From: Hyphomicrobiales bacterium
GTDB taxonomy: Bacteria > Pseudomonadota > Alphaproteobacteria > Rhizobiales > Beijerinckiaceae
Length of the DNA: 46,610 nucleotides
Direction: 5' to 3'
NCBI GenBank assembly: GCA_900466745.1
Contig: UBNE01000024.1
Span: 338-46,947 of the forward strand
Below are positions 40,250-46,610 of the stretch, in pieces. The position numbers were made by a program, and so were the translations under genes. The first letter of the stretch is position 1, and every line of letters starts with the position of its first letter. The notes under the pieces were generated by a model. The model saw nothing but the letters and a program-made list of their open reading frames with translations. It was not told the DNA's origin and searched no databases.

Positions 40250-40606
40250 ATGGCGGCCGCGGCCAAGCGCGTTCCGCTGCCGGCGATCCTGCTCGCCAAC
40301 GACCTGCTCGACGGCGACGTCGTCTTCGCGGCGGCGGCCGGACCGGGCGGTCTCGCCTGGACGCGCGATCCGGCCCGGGCGCTGGTGGCGAGCGACGACG
40401 CGGCGGCCGAGCGGCTGGAGGCCTTCGCGGCGGCCGAATTGCGCGGCAACACGGTCGTCGACGCCTATCTGGTCGATATCGCGCTCGAGGGCGGCCGCCC
40501 GGTGCCGCGCCATTTCCGCGAGCGCTTCAAGACGCTCGGCCCCAGCAACCGTCCCGATCTCGGCAAGCAGGCCGGCGAGGGCATCGCGCCAGCGCCGAAG
40601 GGTTGA
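40250..40606 (+). CDS. DUF2849 protein of the sulfite-reductase operon
   Basis: A 118-residue protein of the DUF2849 family, which in alphaproteobacteria typically precedes the sulfite reductase gene; its molecular role is unknown. The sequence starts MAAAAKRVPLPAILLANDLL and contains DGDVVFAAAAGPGGLAW and GNTVVDAYLVDIAL, with a polar C-terminus. I chose ATG 40250 because GGAG lies 8 nt upstream and the conserved part begins there; an in-frame ATG at 40178 would add 24 Pro/Arg-rich residues. Its ATG overlaps a TGA in another frame (TGATG), hinting at coupling to a short upstream frame. cysI begins 3 nt after its stop. Confidence 0.85.
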   Translation: MAAAAKRVPLPAILLANDLLDGDVVFAAAAGPGGLAWTRDPARALVASDDAAAERLEAFAAAELRGNTVVDAYLVDIALEGGRPVPRHFRERFKTLGPSNRPDLGKQAGEGIAPAPKG

Positions 40607-40609
40607 GGC

Positions 40610-42280
40610 ATGTATCGCTACGATGAATTCGACGAGCGCTTCGTGCGCGAGCGGGTGGCGCAATTCGCCGACCAAGTCGCGCGCCGGCTCGACGGCTCGC
40701 TAAGCGAGGACGAGTTCAAGCCGCTGCGGCTGAAGAACGGCGTCTATCTCCAGCTCCACGCCTATATGCTGCGCATCGCCGTGCCCTACGGCACGCTGAA
40801 CGCCCGGCAGTTGCGCCAGCTCGCGCTGATCGGCGAGAGATACGACCGCGGCTACGGCCATTTCACCACGCGCACGAACCTGCAGTTCAACTGGCCGAAG
40901 CTGCGCGACATCCCCGCGATCCTCGGCCTGCTCGCCGATGTCGAGATGCATTGCATCCAGACCTCCGGCAACTGCATCCGCAACGTCACGGCCGATCATT
41001 TCGCCGGCGTCGCCCGCGACGAGATCGAGGATCCGCGCCCGACCGCCGAACTGATCCGGCAATGGTCCTCGGGCCATCCCGAATTCAGCTACCTGCCGCG
41101 CAAGTTCAAGATCGCGGTCACCGGCGCGCAGGAGGACCGGGCCGTCACCCGGGCGCACGATATCGGCCTGCGCCTGCGCCGGCACCCCGACACGCAGGAG
41201 ACCTGCTACGAGGTCAGCGTCGGCGGCGGGCTCGGGCGCACACCGATGATCGGCAAGGTGGTGCGAGACTATCTGCCGAAGAAGGATCTGCTCGCCTATC
41301 TCGAGGCGATCCTGCGCGTCTACAATCTCGAAGGCCGGCGCGACAACAAGTACAAGGCTCGCGTCAAGATCCTCGTCCACGAGATCGGCGCCGAGGAATT
41401 TGCCCGCCGGGTCGAGGCGGAATTCGCCCGGCTCGACGGCCCCTCGATCAATGCCGACCCGGAGGAGGTGGCGCGGATCGCGGCCTATTTCGCGCCGCCG
41501 GCCTATGAGACGCTGCCGGCCGTGAGCAACACGCTGGAAGCGGCCCGGGCGGCGAACCCGGCCTTCGCGCGCTGGGTCGAGGTCAACACCACGGCGCACA
41601 AGGTTCCCGGCTATACGGCGGTGACGATCTCGCTGAAGCCGGCGGGCCAGGCGCCGGGCGACGCCACCTCCGCGCAGATGCGGACGGTCGCCGATCTGGC
41701 CGAGCGCTATTCGCTCGACGAATTGCGGGTCACCCACGCCCAGAACCTCGTGCTGCCCCATGTGCGCCTGCGCGATCTCCCCGCGATCTGGCGGACGCTC
41801 GGCGAGGCCGGGCTGGCCGAAGCCAATATCGGCCTCGTCACCGACATCATCTCCTGCCCCGGGCTCGACTACTGCGCGCTGGCGACGGCCCGCTCGATCC
41901 CGATCGCGCAGGCGATCCAGCAGCGTTTCGCCGATGCGCAGCGCCAGCGCGAGATCGGCCCGCTCGGCATCAAGATCTCGGGCTGCATCAATGCCTGCGG
42001 CCACCACCATGTCGGCCATATCGGCATTCTCGGGCTGGAGAAGCGCGGCATCGAATCCTACCAGATCACGCTCGGCGGCGACGCCGGCGAGAACGCCGCG
42101 ATCGGCGAGATCCTCGGACCGGGCCTCGCCGCCGAGGAGGTTCCGGCCGCGATCGAGCGCATCGTCGCGGTCTATCTGGCCGAGCGGCTGGAGGCGGAGA
42201 GCTTCATCGACGCGGTGCGCCGGCTCGGGCTCGCGCCCTTCAAGGCCGCCTTCCAGGAGGTTCCCCGTGCCGCTGCTTGA
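40610..42280 (+). CDS. cysI: Assimilatory sulfite (nitrite/sulfite) reductase, siroheme type
   Basis: This enzyme reduces sulfite to sulfide with a siroheme-[4Fe-4S] centre. The 556-residue product has two ferredoxin-like and two siroheme-binding halves: RGYGHFTTRTNLQFNW and TSGNCIRNVT in the first, THAQNLVLPHV in the second, and the cluster cysteines C416 and C422 in CPGLDYCALA with C459 and C463 in GCINACGHHH. The genome neighbourhood (DUF2849, DUF934, cysG, sulfate uptake) favours sulfite over nitrite as substrate. The electron donor is not encoded here; a ferredoxin or flavoprotein from elsewhere is needed. ATG 40610 is 3 nt after DUF2849, and the 3' end overlaps the DUF934 gene by 14 nt. 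Confidence 0.95.
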   Translation: MYRYDEFDERFVRERVAQFADQVARRLDGSLSEDEFKPLRLKNGVYLQLHAYMLRIAVPYGTLNARQLRQLALIGERYDRGYGHFTTRTNLQFNWPKLRDIPAILGLLADVEMHCIQTSGNCIRNVTADHFAGVARDEIEDPRPTAELIRQWSSGHPEFSYLPRKFKIAVTGAQEDRAVTRAHDIGLRLRRHPDTQETCYEVSVGGGLGRTPMIGKVVRDYLPKKDLLAYLEAILRVYNLEGRRDNKYKARVKILVHEIGAEEFARRVEAEFARLDGPSINADPEEVARIAAYFAPPAYETLPAVSNTLEAARAANPAFARWVEVNTTAHKVPGYTAVTISLKPAGQAPGDATSAQMRTVADLAERYSLDELRVTHAQNLVLPHVRLRDLPAIWRTLGEAGLAEANIGLVTDIISCPGLDYCALATARSIPIAQAIQQRFADAQRQREIGPLGIKISGCINACGHHHVGHIGILGLEKRGIESYQITLGGDAGENAAIGEILGPGLAAEEVPAAIERIVAVYLAERLEAESFIDAVRRLGLAPFKAAFQEVPRAAA

Positions 42281-42791
42281 CCGGAACGGCGCCCGCGAGG
42301 ACGGCTGGACCCGCAGCGAGGGCGCGGCCGTCGGCAACATCCCCGCCGTGATCGTCCCCTGGGACTCGCTGGCCGACGCGCTCGCCCAGCAGGGCGACGG
42401 CCGGAACATCGGCGTCCTTATCCCCAACAGCCTCGCCATTTCCGCCCTGGCGCCGTTCCTGCCGCGGCTGGCGCTGGTGGCGATCGGCTTCCCGGCCTAT
42501 TCGGACGGGCGCGGCTTCAGCCTCGCACGCCAGCTCCGGCGCGCCGGATTCGCCGGCGAGCTGCGCGCCAGCGGCCCGCTGATCCCCGACCAGTTCGCCT
42601 ATGCCCTCGCCTGCGGCTTCGACACGATCGAGCTGCCGCAGGCCAATGCCGAGCGCCAGCCACTCGAGCAATGGCTGCGCGCCCGCGATTCCTACAGCCT
42701 GACCTATCAGCGCGGCTACGGCACGCCGGACCGCAACATCCTGGACCGTCGGCGCGCCGCCCGCGCAGCGGCGGCGCCGGGCCCGCGATGA
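42267..42791 (+). CDS. DUF934 protein, probable sulfite-reduction accessory
   Basis: A 174-residue DUF934 protein; the family is found next to assimilatory sulfite reductases and presumed to aid sulfite reduction, but the activity is unproven. Recognisable stretches are NIGVLIPNSLAISALAPFL, LALVAIGFPAYSDGRGFSLA, GELRASGPLIPDQFAYA and the tail SYSLTYQRGYG. The start is GTG 42267, with AGGAGG at 42255-42260 and 6-nt spacing, an excellent ribosome binding site inside the end of cysI. A 14-nt overlap upstream and a 4-nt ATGA overlap with the next small gene show tight translational coupling. Confidence 0.9.
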   Translation: MPLLDRNGAREDGWTRSEGAAVGNIPAVIVPWDSLADALAQQGDGRNIGVLIPNSLAISALAPFLPRLALVAIGFPAYSDGRGFSLARQLRRAGFAGELRASGPLIPDQFAYALACGFDTIELPQANAERQPLEQWLRARDSYSLTYQRGYGTPDRNILDRRRAARAAAAPGPR

Positions 42792-42997
42792 GCGGCGGGG
42801 CGCCCCGGAACCGGCAGCCCGACCCGGCGGAGGACGCCGAGAACCTGCTGCTGCCCGGCGATGCGTCCCCCGGCCGCTGGCTCGACCTCGGCTTTCGCCT
42901 TATCATTCTCGGACTGGCGGTCCTGTGGCTGCTGATGCCGGCGGCGGGCGCAACCCCGCCGGCCCCCGACGGGAAAGCGATAGCGACCACGCGATGA
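42788..42997 (+). CDS. Small single-pass membrane protein of unknown function
   Basis: A 69-residue product I do not recognise. It has a hydrophilic, Pro/Asp/Glu-containing N-terminus (about 1-30), one hydrophobic helix at about 31-52 (LDLGFRLIILGLAVLWLLMP), and a short Pro/Ala/Lys tail. Its ATG overlaps the DUF934 stop (ATGA) and its own stop overlaps the cysG start (ATGA again), so it is wedged between two enzymes and must be translated in step with them. That arrangement supports a real gene. It might anchor or regulate the sulfite-reduction proteins, but this is speculation. Confidence 0.75.
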   Translation: MSGGAPRNRQPDPAEDAENLLLPGDASPGRWLDLGFRLIILGLAVLWLLMPAAGATPPAPDGKAIATTR

Positions 42998-44451
42998 GCG
43001 AGAGACGACCCGAGGCGACGGCGCGGCGCATCGAGCCGCTGGCGACCCTGCCGCTGTTCCACAAGCTGGACGGGCGCAAGGCCGTGCTCGCCGGCCATGG
43101 CGAGGGCGCGCTGTGGAAGGCCGAACTGCTCGCGGCGGCCGGGGCGGAACTGCATGTCTTCGCCGGGTCCGAGGCCGCCTCCTTCGCGCCGCTCGCCACC
43201 GACGAGGCCGCCGCGCGGATCCATCTCCATGCCCGCCGCTGGTCGGCGGAGGACCTCGCCGGAGCGGCGCTCGCCGTCGCCGATCTCGACGATGCCGGCG
43301 AGATCCAGGCTTTCGTCGCGGCGGCGCGCCGGGCGGGAACGCCGGTCAACATCGTCGACAAGCCCGAATTCTGCGACTTCGCCTTCGGCGCGCTGGTCAA
43401 CCGCTCGCCGCTCGTCGTCGCCGTCTCGACCGACGGGGCCGCGCCGGTGTTCGGACAGGCGATCCGCGCCAAGATCGAGGCGCTGCTGCCGGCCGGGCTG
43501 AAGGGCTGGGCGCAGGCGGCGAGCGACTGGCGCCCGGTCGTGCAGGCGCGCGAGCTGCCCTTCGCGCTGCGCCGCGCCTTCTGGGAGCTCTTCGCCGGCA
43601 AGGCGATGGCGGAGCCCGGGCGCGAGCCGGCGCCGCAGGATGCGGCCGAGCTTTTTGCGGCGCTCGCCGGGCTGGAAGCCGCGCATGACGGCAAGGGCCG
43701 GGTCACGCTGGTCGGCGCCGGGCCGGGCGATCCGGAACTGCTGACGCTCAAGGCCATCCGCGCGCTGCAGAGCGCCGATATCATCCTCTATGACGACCTC
43801 GTCTCGCCCGGCGTGCTGGAATTCGCCCGGCGCGAGGCGAAGCGCATGCTGGTCGGCAAGACCGGCTACGGCCCTTCGGTCAAGCAGGGCGAGATCAACG
43901 CGCTGATCGTCTCCCTCGCCCTGCAGGGCAAGCATGTCGTGCGGCTGAAAGGCGGCGACCCCGGCATCTTCGGCCGGGCCGGCGAGGAGATCGAGGCCTG
44001 CCGGGGCGCCGACATCCCGGTGGCGATCGTGCCGGGTATCTCGGCGGCGCAGGGCGCGGCCGCCGCGCTCGGCCTGTCTCTGACCCATCGCGACCATGCC
44101 AGGCGGCTGCAATTCGTCACCGGCCATTCGCGCAAGGGCGAATTGCCGGACGATCTCGACTGGCGCGCCATGGCCGATCCCGCCGCCTCGACCGTGATCT
44201 ACATGGCGCGGGCCACCCTGCCCGGCTTCCGCGAGAAGGCGCTCGCCGCCGGGCTCGACCCGCAGACGCCGGCCGTCGCCGTGCTCTCAGCGACGCGGCC
44301 CGAGGAAATCCGCATCGCCGCGACGATCGCGACCCTGCCGGAACGGCTCGCGGAACTTTCCACCGCCGGCCCGGTTCTGGTCCTGCTGGGCCATGCCTTC
44401 GGCGCGGCCCTGGCCGCGGCCGGAGAAGCGGCGGATCGCCGCAGCGCCTGA
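42994..44451 (+). CDS. cysG: Trifunctional siroheme synthase
   Basis: CysG makes siroheme, the cofactor of CysI, from uroporphyrinogen III. The 485-residue product has an N-terminal dehydrogenase/ferrochelatase region (about 15-215; NIVDKPEFCDFAFGALVNRS, VVAVSTDGAAPVFGQAIRAK) and a C-terminal uroporphyrinogen methyltransferase domain from about 237 with VGAGPGDPELLTLKAIRAL, RLKGGDPGIFGRAGEE and VPGISAAQGAAAALGLSLTH. The NAD-binding loop reads AGHGEGALWKAELL instead of the usual GGGxVAxRK, a variation that I believe occurs in Hyphomicrobiales. ATG 42994 overlaps the preceding stop (ATGA). It is at the end of the operon. A hairpin follows 4 nt after the stop. Confidence 0.96.
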   Translation: MSERRPEATARRIEPLATLPLFHKLDGRKAVLAGHGEGALWKAELLAAAGAELHVFAGSEAASFAPLATDEAAARIHLHARRWSAEDLAGAALAVADLDDAGEIQAFVAAARRAGTPVNIVDKPEFCDFAFGALVNRSPLVVAVSTDGAAPVFGQAIRAKIEALLPAGLKGWAQAASDWRPVVQARELPFALRRAFWELFAGKAMAEPGREPAPQDAAELFAALAGLEAAHDGKGRVTLVGAGPGDPELLTLKAIRALQSADIILYDDLVSPGVLEFARREAKRMLVGKTGYGPSVKQGEINALIVSLALQGKHVVRLKGGDPGIFGRAGEEIEACRGADIPVAIVPGISAAQGAAAALGLSLTHRDHARRLQFVTGHSRKGELPDDLDWRAMADPAASTVIYMARATLPGFREKALAAGLDPQTPAVAVLSATRPEEIRIAATIATLPERLAELSTAGPVLVLLGHAFGAALAAAGEAADRRSA

Positions 44452-44454
44452 ACG

Positions 44455-44477
44455 CCGCCGGAGGCCGAATCCGGCGG
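44455..44477 (+). terminator. Possible hairpin after cysG
   Basis: CCGCCGGA (44455-44462) and TCCGGCGG (44470-44477) form a perfect 8-bp stem with a 7-nt loop just after the cysG stop. No T-tract follows (TAAGCTCG), so it may cause only partial termination or 3'-end stabilisation. Confidence 0.4.
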
Positions 44478-44654
44478 TAAGCTCGAAGACGATGCCGGGA
44501 GATGCATGTTCTCCCCCGCATGGAATCTTTGGAACGGCGCCGCTGCCCGGGCAGATTGTGGCAATACCTGGATTTCAGTACGTTTCGTTTGTTATTCAGA
44601 ACGTGGCGGAGTGCCCCTGCGGATGCTTCGCCCGGATCGCAACGGAGCCCTGAC

Positions 44655-45698
44655 ATGACACGACCCGCGTTTCGCCGCCTGGTTCGGGCCGGACTGGTCC
44701 TGGGAGCCTTCACGGTCTGCTTCGGCGTCGTCGCCGGAGCCCGCGCGCAGTCGACCGAGCTGCTCAACGTCTCCTACGACCCGACCCGCGAGCTCTACCG
44801 CGACATCAACGCCGCTTTCCTGGCCGAGTGGAACGGCAAGCACCCGGACAAGAAGATAGCGACGATCCGCCAGTCGCATGGCGGCTCGGGCGCCCAGGCG
44901 CGCACCGTGATCGACGGCCTCAACGCCGATGTCGTGACGCTGGCGCTGGCCGGCGATATCGACGCCATCGCGGAGCGCTCGAAGAAGCTGCCGCTCGACT
45001 GGCAGAAGCGCCTGCCGGACAATTCCGCGCCCTACACCTCGACGATCGTCTTCCTCGTCCGCAAGGGCAATCCCAAGGCGATCAAGGATTGGGGCGACCT
45101 CGCCAAGCCCGGCATCCAGATCATCACGCCGAACCCGAAGACCTCGGGCGGGGCGCGCTGGAACTATCTCGCGGCCTGGGGCTATGCCGAGAAGGCCTTC
45201 AACAAGGACGAGGCCAAGGTCCGCGACTTCATCGCCAAGCTCCTGGCCAACGTCCCGGTGCTCGACACCGGCGCGCGCGGCGCGACCACGACCTTCACCC
45301 AGCGCGGCATCGGCGACGTGCTGCTGGCCTGGGAGAACGAGGCCTTCCTGGCGCAGAAGGAGTTCGGCGCCGACAAGTTCGACATCGTCGTGCCGAGCCT
45401 GTCGATCCTGGCCGAACCGCCGGTCGCGCTGGTGGACGGCAATGTCGACGCCAAGGGCACGCGCGAGGCGGCGCAGGCCTATCTCGAATTCCTCTACACC
45501 CCGAAGGCGCAGGCGATCATCGCCAGGAACTTCTATCGCCCGCGCAACCCGGAGGCCGCCGATCCGAAGGACCTCGCCAATTTCCCGAAGCTCGACCTGC
45601 TGACGATCGACAAGGATTTCGGCGGATGGGCCAAGGCGCAGCCCGCCCATTTCGGTGACGGCGGCACCTTCGACCAGCTCTACAAGCCGGCCCGGTAA
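44655..45698 (+). CDS. Sulfate/thiosulfate ABC transporter substrate-binding protein
   Basis: A periplasmic sulfate-binding protein (Sbp/CysP type). The 347-residue product has a signal peptide (about 1-32, ending AGARAQS) and the family motifs [66 protein letters not shown] and [17 protein letters not shown] 44655 has GGAG at 44644-44647. It follows cysG by 203 nt and probably has its own promoter there; the stretch TTTCAGTACGTTTCGTTTG near 44573-44591 is locally AT-rich, but I cannot assign boxes. cysT begins 3 nt after its stop. Sbp and CysP cannot be separated by eye. Confidence 0.95.
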   Translation: MTRPAFRRLVRAGLVLGAFTVCFGVVAGARAQSTELLNVSYDPTRELYRDINAAFLAEWNGKHPDKKIATIRQSHGGSGAQARTVIDGLNADVVTLALAGDIDAIAERSKKLPLDWQKRLPDNSAPYTSTIVFLVRKGNPKAIKDWGDLAKPGIQIITPNPKTSGGARWNYLAAWGYAEKAFNKDEAKVRDFIAKLLANVPVLDTGARGATTTFTQRGIGDVLLAWENEAFLAQKEFGADKFDIVVPSLSILAEPPVALVDGNVDAKGTREAAQAYLEFLYTPKAQAIIARNFYRPRNPEAADPKDLANFPKLDLLTIDKDFGGWAKAQPAHFGDGGTFDQLYKPAR

Positions 45699-45701
45699 CG
45701 C

Positions 45702-46592
45702 ATGGCGACGGCGTCCCTCCGCTGGCGCGAGCCCAGCATCCTGCCCGGCTTCGGGCTGGCGCTGGGCATCACCGTGACGGCGCTGTCGCTGGTCGTGCTG
45801 ATCCCGCTGGCCGGCCTTTTCGTCAAGGCCGCCAGCGCCGGCCCGTCCGATATCTGGGCGGTGGCGACCTCGCCGCGGACGCTGGCCGCGCTCAGGCTCT
45901 CCTTCCTGGGCGCGCTGTTCGCCGCGCTGGTCAACACCGTCTTCGGGCTGATCCTCGCCTGGGTGCTGGTGCGCTACGAGTTTCCTGGCAGGCGGCTGAT
46001 CGACGCCGCCGTCGACCTGCCCTTCGCCCTGCCGACGGCGGTGGCCGGCATCTCGCTCGCCGCGATCTACGCGCCGAACGGCTGGGTCGGGGCCTGGCTG
46101 GCGCCGCTCGCCTTCAGGCTCACCATCCCCTTCACCGACCTCTCCTTCGGCTTCGACGGCAAGGTCGCCTATACGCCGCTCGGCGTCATGGTGGCGCTGA
46201 TCTTCATCGGCCTACCCTTCGTCGTGCGCACCGTCCAGCCGGTGCTGGAGGAGTTGCAGAGCGATGTCGAGGAGGCGGCCGCCCTGCTCGGCGCCAGCCG
46301 CCTGCGCACCGTCTTCCGCGTCGTGCTGCCGCCGGTGCTGCCGGCGCTGCTGACCGGCTTCGTCCTCGCCTTCGCGCGGGCCATCGGCGAATACGGCTCG
46401 GTGATCTTCATCGCCGGCAACATTCCGATGGTCTCCGAGATCGCGCCGCTGCTGATCGTGATCCGGCTCGAGCAGTTCGACTATGCCGGCGCCGCGGTGA
46501 TGGCGGCGATGATGCTGCTGATCGCCTTCGCGCTGATCCTCGCCGTCAATCTGGTTCAGGCGCGGGCGCGCCGGAGATATGGCGATGTCTGA
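45702..46592 (+). CDS. cysT: Sulfate/thiosulfate ABC transporter permease CysT (CysU)
   Basis: One of two membrane subunits of the sulfate importer. The 296-residue product has about six membrane helices, the family motif RYEFPGRRLIDAAVDLPFAL followed by PTAVAGISLA, IFIGLPFVVRTVQPVLEEL, and the EAA loop EEAAALLGASRLRTVFRVVL near residue 189 that contacts CysA. FARAIGEYGSVIFIAGNIP is also diagnostic of sulfate permeases. ATG 45702 lies 3 nt after the binding-protein stop. The reading frame of the next gene begins inside its last codons. Confidence 0.96.
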   Translation: MATASLRWREPSILPGFGLALGITVTALSLVVLIPLAGLFVKAASAGPSDIWAVATSPRTLAALRLSFLGALFAALVNTVFGLILAWVLVRYEFPGRRLIDAAVDLPFALPTAVAGISLAAIYAPNGWVGAWLAPLAFRLTIPFTDLSFGFDGKVAYTPLGVMVALIFIGLPFVVRTVQPVLEELQSDVEEAAALLGASRLRTVFRVVLPPVLPALLTGFVLAFARAIGEYGSVIFIAGNIPMVSEIAPLLIVIRLEQFDYAGAAVMAAMMLLIAFALILAVNLVQARARRRYGDV

Positions 46593-46610
46593 CGCAGCCC
46601 TGCCCGCCGC
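46585..46610 (+). CDS. cysW: Start of probable cysW (truncated by window end)
   Basis: ATG 46585 lies within the last codons of cysT (8-nt overlap) and follows GGAG at 46573-46576 with 8-nt spacing. It gives MSDAALPA before the window ends. The order binding protein-cysT-cysW is standard for sulfate importers, so the identity rests on context. An alternative in-frame ATG at 46579 is too close to the ribosome binding site. Confidence 0.6.

Overview
The window is a GC-rich (roughly two-thirds G+C by eye) stretch of ordinary alphaproteobacterial chromosome. Gene content and order (sdhE between recG and mfd; secG and tpiA near pyrG; ppiD followed by trpE; DUF2849-cysI-DUF934-cysG; ssb and uvrA facing outward), a GTTC-N7-GTTC SOS box, an EcfG-type promoter and CTAGAGCAT-type intergenic repeats fit the Hyphomicrobiales (Rhizobiales). 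A Bosea-like genus is my best guess, but this is inference and no 16S or database comparison was possible. I see no phage, insertion sequence, CRISPR array, tRNA or rRNA.

Layout. 1-8.6 kb: sdhE and mfd on the minus strand, diverging from recG; then an AraC/GyrI-like regulator, a DUF502 membrane protein and a DUF454 membrane protein. 8.6-12 kb: glmU and glmS (UDP-GlcNAc synthesis) on the minus strand. 12.2-16 kb: opgG-opgH (periplasmic glucans), then a VOC-fold protein. 17-24 kb: pyrG, secG and tpiA on the minus strand, then ppiD-trpE on the plus strand. 24-26.2 kb: a UPF0114 membrane protein, a BA14K-like exported protein with a likely general-stress (EcfG) promoter, and exonuclease III. 26.5-34.5 kb: ssb, bioY, a class V aminotransferase, an ABC-F ATPase and uvrA. 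34.7-37.4 kb: ferric-iron binding protein and fused permease without an ATPase. 37.5-40 kb: an O-antigen-ligase-like polymerase and a convergent acyltransferase. 40.2-46.6 kb: assimilatory sulfite reduction and siroheme synthesis (DUF2849, cysI, DUF934, a small membrane protein, cysG), followed by sulfate uptake (binding protein, cysT, start of cysW).

How the genes work together. The 3' end is a coherent sulfur-assimilation block: sulfate is imported by the binding protein and CysT/CysW, sulfite is reduced by CysI, and CysG makes the siroheme CysI needs. The reduction genes are tightly packed, with two 4-nt ATGA overlaps and a 14-nt overlap. glmS and glmU are the first and last dedicated enzymes of UDP-GlcNAc synthesis. 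recG, mfd, xthA, ssb and uvrA are DNA-repair genes scattered through the window.

Most of the window is housekeeping, and I do not see a convincing new multi-gene system. The observations most worth a second look are: an ssb/uvrA pair apparently pulled apart by a bioY-aminotransferase-ABC-F block with the SOS box left on the ssb side; an unrecognised 69-residue membrane protein translationally coupled between DUF934 and CysG; the EcfG-type promoter of the BA14K gene; a five-copy family of intergenic palindromes; and the inverted repeats upstream of the sulfite-reduction operon and of the iron transporter.
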